Shown here: positions 6,667 through 7,207 of the stretch, piece after piece | Position numbering within the stretch: the stretch's first letter is position 1 | Layout: each line of letters starts with the position of its first letter | Origin: Caulobacteraceae bacterium | GTDB taxonomy: Bacteria > Pseudomonadota > Alphaproteobacteria > Caulobacterales > Caulobacteraceae | NCBI GenBank assembly: GCA_025351125.1 | Contig: JANXWN010000086.1 | Location: 1-7,207, forward strand | Length of the DNA stretch: 7,207 nt | Direction: 5' to 3' | Notes under the pieces: generated by a model | Seen by the model: the letters and a program-made list of their open reading frames with translations, nothing else | Databases searched by the model: none | Told to the model about the DNA's origin: nothing | Made by a program: the position numbers and the translations under genes

Positions 6667-7207
6667 ACAATCCCCCCGCCGCCGCGCGTGACTTCTGAAT
6701 AGCGGTGAACCCGCACCGAAAGCACCAAGGCGAAGCCGATCATCATCGTGATCATCACGGTCCCGCCATAAGACAACAGCGGCATAGGCACCCCGACCAC
6801 AGGAGCCAACCCCATCACCATGGCGCCGTTGATCACGACGCAAAGCGCGAATGTCGCCGTCACGCCCGCCGCCGCGAGCCGGCCAAAATGCGAGTGGGCG
6901 ATCGAAGCAATGCGCAGCGCCATGAAAATAACCGCCGCGTAGAGCAGAAGAATAACCGCGCAACCCACAAATCCGAACTCTTCGGCCATCGATGAGAAAA
7001 TAAAGTCGGTCGATTTTTCCGGCAGGAAGTTGAGTTGACTCTGCGTGCCGAGGCCAAAACCCTTACCCAAAAACCCGCCGGACCCCAAGGCGATCTTGGA
7101 TTGAATAATGTGATAGCCGGCGCCGGAGCGATCGGCCTCGGGATTCAAAAACGTTAGCAGCCGAGCCCGCTGATAAGCCTTGAGCACAAACAAAAACATC
7201 GGCGGTA
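6663..7207 (-). CDS. rodA: RodA, rod-shape peptidoglycan glycosyltransferase of the SEDS family, C-terminal 180 residues (partial at right edge)
   Basis: RodA is the inner membrane SEDS-family polymerase that extends glycan strands from lipid II during cell elongation, working with the transpeptidase PBP2 and MreB. The frame is open to the right edge, so the first half is missing. Visible in order are Y-Q-R-A-R-L-L-T-F-L-N-P-E, then G-A-G-Y-H-I-I-Q-S-K-I-A-L-G-S-G-G, the G-T-Q-S-Q-L-N-F-L-P-E block and S-T-D-F-I-F-S-S-M-A-E-E-F-G. The last carries the extracellular-loop Asp known to be essential in RodA. The C-terminal membrane segments follow, with M-G-L-A-P-V-V-G-V-P-M-P-L-L-S-Y-G-G-T. N-P-E-A-D and T-Q-S-Q-L are characteristic of RodA rather than FtsW. 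The protein ends in a Gly-rich tail, and its TAA overlaps the TAG of the opposing peptidase gene. The PBP2 gene is probably just upstream (right of the window); that is inference. Confidence 0.94.
   Translation of the reverse strand, partial: PPMFLFVLKAYQRARLLTFLNPEADRSGAGYHIIQSKIALGSGGFLGKGFGLGTQSQLNFLPEKSTDFIFSSMAEEFGFVGCAVILLLYAAVIFMALRIASIAHSHFGRLAAAGVTATFALCVVINGAMVMGLAPVVGVPMPLLSYGGTVMITMMIGFALVLSVRVHRYSEVTRGGGGIV

Noticed and set aside
6319..6963. 214-codon minus-strand open frame across the peptidase and rodA ends
   Set aside because: It is antisense to catalytic parts of the peptidase and out of frame with rodA, with no recognisable domain.

Overview
The window reads as chromosomal DNA of a Gram-negative proteobacterium, most likely an alphaproteobacterium. 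The grounds are the moderately GC-rich sequence (judged by eye, not counted), the RodA and proline iminopeptidase sequence types, and a NodT-type outer membrane lipoprotein inside an EmrAB efflux operon. I cannot name a genus. Eight coding regions fill almost all of it: two run off the ends, and no gap between genes exceeds about 120 bases. I see no RNA genes, insertion sequences, CRISPR arrays or attachment sites.

Left part (1-3914): a drug or solvent efflux locus. Three genes read leftward in the order EmrA-like periplasmic adaptor, EmrB-like 14-TM proton antiporter, NodT-type outer membrane factor (cut by the left edge). They are packed with a 6-nt gap and then a 17-nt overlap. Together they would form a complete inner membrane-periplasm-outer membrane pump. 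A TetR-family repressor gene reads rightward from the same 115-bp intergenic region. That region holds a 24-bp inverted repeat overlapping candidate promoters on both strands, which fits a local, autoregulated, ligand-induced switch.

Middle (3884-5197): an MFS permease of the ACS (anion:cation symporter) type reads leftward. Its 3' end overlaps the 3' end of the tetR gene by 31 nt. No catabolic genes lie beside it, so its substrate (an organic anion in the characterised relatives) is unknown.

Right part (5273-7207): a DUF423 small membrane protein and a proline iminopeptidase form a tight rightward pair with an 8-nt gap. The peptidase has a complete alpha/beta-hydrolase triad. Its stop codon overlaps by 4 nt the stop of a leftward rodA gene, of which only the C-terminal 180 residues are in the window.

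The content is recognisable families in a compact arrangement. I did not find a convincing new system. The points most worth checking are the putative operator/promoter overlap at 3227-3271, the tail-to-tail gene overlaps and the orphan ACS permease.
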